Source: Lophium mytilinum (taxonomy: Eukaryota; Ascomycota; Dothideomycetes; Mytilinidiales; Mytilinidiaceae). Taken from it: a DNA stretch of 64,000 bases. The notes under the pieces are model-generated. The model was not told the origin of the DNA and made no database searches. It was given only the letters and a program-made list of their open reading frames with translations. The first letter of the stretch is position 1, and each line of letters begins with the position of its first letter. The position numbers and the translations under genes were made by a program. Shown here piece by piece: positions 63,074-64,000 of the stretch. The stretch covers positions 434,001 through 498,000 of the forward strand of contig MU004181.1 of the NCBI GenBank assembly GCA_010093605.1, read 5' to 3'.

Positions 63074-64000
63074 ATGGCGCACGACCAACAGAACGAGCAG
63101 GCTGCGTGGTTCGCCATTGCAGCAGTGCACCAGCAGACCGGCGCACATGCCCAAGCTCAGCTGCAAAGGATGCAACAAGTGGGGTTGCTGGAGAGTCTTG
63201 AGGTACGTTGAACTTTACCTCTACATTCCTAGGCCATAAATCTGGGCACTTGGACTCGCTACAGCCGGGCTCCAACTTGCTCATTTGACACCACTGTTGG
63301 GAGTAGCCTGGCTACTGAGTAGCCAATCCGTCAAAAGGCAGTCCAATGTGAAGTGCTTGAGCCTCGACACAGCCCTCGGATCTTCGAAGTCCTGATGGGG
63401 TACCCCAAGCAGTGGCGATCCAGTTTCAGCCCAATACCTATGCTTACCAGGTTTAGGCGGTTCTATACTTCGAGTCACCAACACAGATGATTGACCAACT
63501 GCGTTCGACGTCCGATCAATACCTTCAATGCGTCCGCAATATCTTCGTCGACAGATGGGATGAGCTTCTGGCTAGGGATGGCAAACGCAGAGCATTCTAC
63601 TTGACCCTTCTCCGCCTCTCGAACCTCAAGAACGTGTTCTTCATCGCCCTCACACCCCCCGCTCAGGAATACCTCGATTCACTCTTGCTGCAAAGAAATC
63701 CGCCTGCATGGGAACACCTGTCCTTCTTCACCGGTTACAATCGTACACGAATTAGGGCACTGGGCCGAGACGTCGAGAGGTCGTACAAAGGTAGCCTCCA
63801 CGACCCAGCCAACTTCAGGCTGGAGCCCTTCTGGAAGTACCGTCTGGCTGTCGACTGGATTCCACAGAGCGACCGCCATCCTCTCACCGACTGGCACAAT
63901 CAATGGACCACTGAGCATTCTCCTCGGCTCACGCAGTTGGTGAAGCAGTGGACGCAGGAAATTGAGATGAAGTGGATTCAGACCTTTCGGACGCTTCAGG
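63074..64000 (+). CDS. Partial gene, unknown family; runs off the right edge
   Basis: Exon 1 is 63,074-63,202 (43 codons, MAHDQQNEQAAWFAIAAVHQ start). It is joined to an exon from 63,487 that stays open to the window end (171 codons). The intron is 284 bp (GTACGT to ACAG, phase 0), long for this window, because a dispersed tail element of about 220 bp sits inside it. Exon 2 begins MIDQLRSTSDQYLQCVRNIF, then LLRLSNLKNVFFIALTPPAQ, a leucine-rich strand-helix pattern, and ends in a Trp-rich helical region (LTDWHNQWTTEHSPRLTQLV). An alternative is that exon 2's ATG is the true start. The F-box signature is not present in the visible part. No family recognised. Confidence 0.55.
63222..63445 (+). 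mobile_element. Dispersed tail element inside an intron
   Basis: It starts CCTAGGCCATAAATCTGGGC, the same end motif as the 55.6-kb copy. Inside are ACTTGCTCATTTGACACCAC, TGTTGGGAGTAGCCTGGCTA, CCGTCAAAAGGCAGTCCAAT, CTTCGAAGTCCTG and GGTACCCCAAGCAGTGGCG. The right end is worn. Sense orientation relative to the host gene, and removed with the intron if the splice model is right. Confidence 0.7.

Overview
The window looks like nuclear DNA of a filamentous ascomycete, most likely a Dothideomycete. The signs are short introns (48-70 bp) with GTAAGT or GTACGT donors, CTAAC-like branch sites and AG acceptors, monocistronic genes on both strands, and many fungal F-box-like proteins carrying the LPxxLK...V and E-x-[FY]-Y-x-x-N-x-F-x-F signatures. 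The species is not identified. All gene models come from reading the sequence by eye.

Two compartments are visible. Bases 1 to about 42,100 are gene-poor and decayed. They hold broken pieces of known genes: an RRM-like tandem coding repeat (1.1-2.3 kb), glutamate synthase pieces (15.3 kb and 23.1-23.6 kb), a polyketide synthase ketosynthase piece (24.8 kb), and a P450/polyketide-thioesterase mosaic (37-40 kb). Among these sit small, apparently intact, orphan-type intron-containing genes (3.1, 8.8-9.3, 19.3, 20.5-21.0, 25.4 and 27.1 kb). From about 42,400 to 64,000 the window is gene-rich. It holds nine complete or broken members of one F-box-like family, four of which carry an N-terminal RING or RING-like exon and one of which keeps only the tail of that exon. 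A fifth RING-type relic, one more orphan small gene and a gene running off the right edge are also present.

The least expected result is a dispersed 'tail element'. A core of about 35 bp (roughly TTGCTCG, then GAYACCRYYGT, then GGRGTGNCCTGG) lies just 3' of 13 of about 16 recognisable genes, in the sense orientation of the gene it follows. Beside several small genes it is amplified into a private tandem array whose period differs from gene to gene (about 105, 140, 144, 150 and 170 bp). A stand-alone form of about 200 bp with inverted ends occurs at 55.6-55.8 kb, with related copies at 8.5, 12.3 and 63.2 kb; the last is inside an intron.

The RING/F-box-like genes look like a local birth-and-death family. 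One member is intact (51.7 kb). One has a RING that has lost two zinc ligands (57.8 kb). One has lost its RING exon but kept an open frame (54.5 kb). Two carry in-frame TAG codons followed by recognisable homologous tail sequence (45.5 and 47.8 kb). One is a nonsense-riddled relic (50.4 kb). By analogy the intact proteins could be ubiquitin-pathway adaptors, but nothing in the window shows their substrate.
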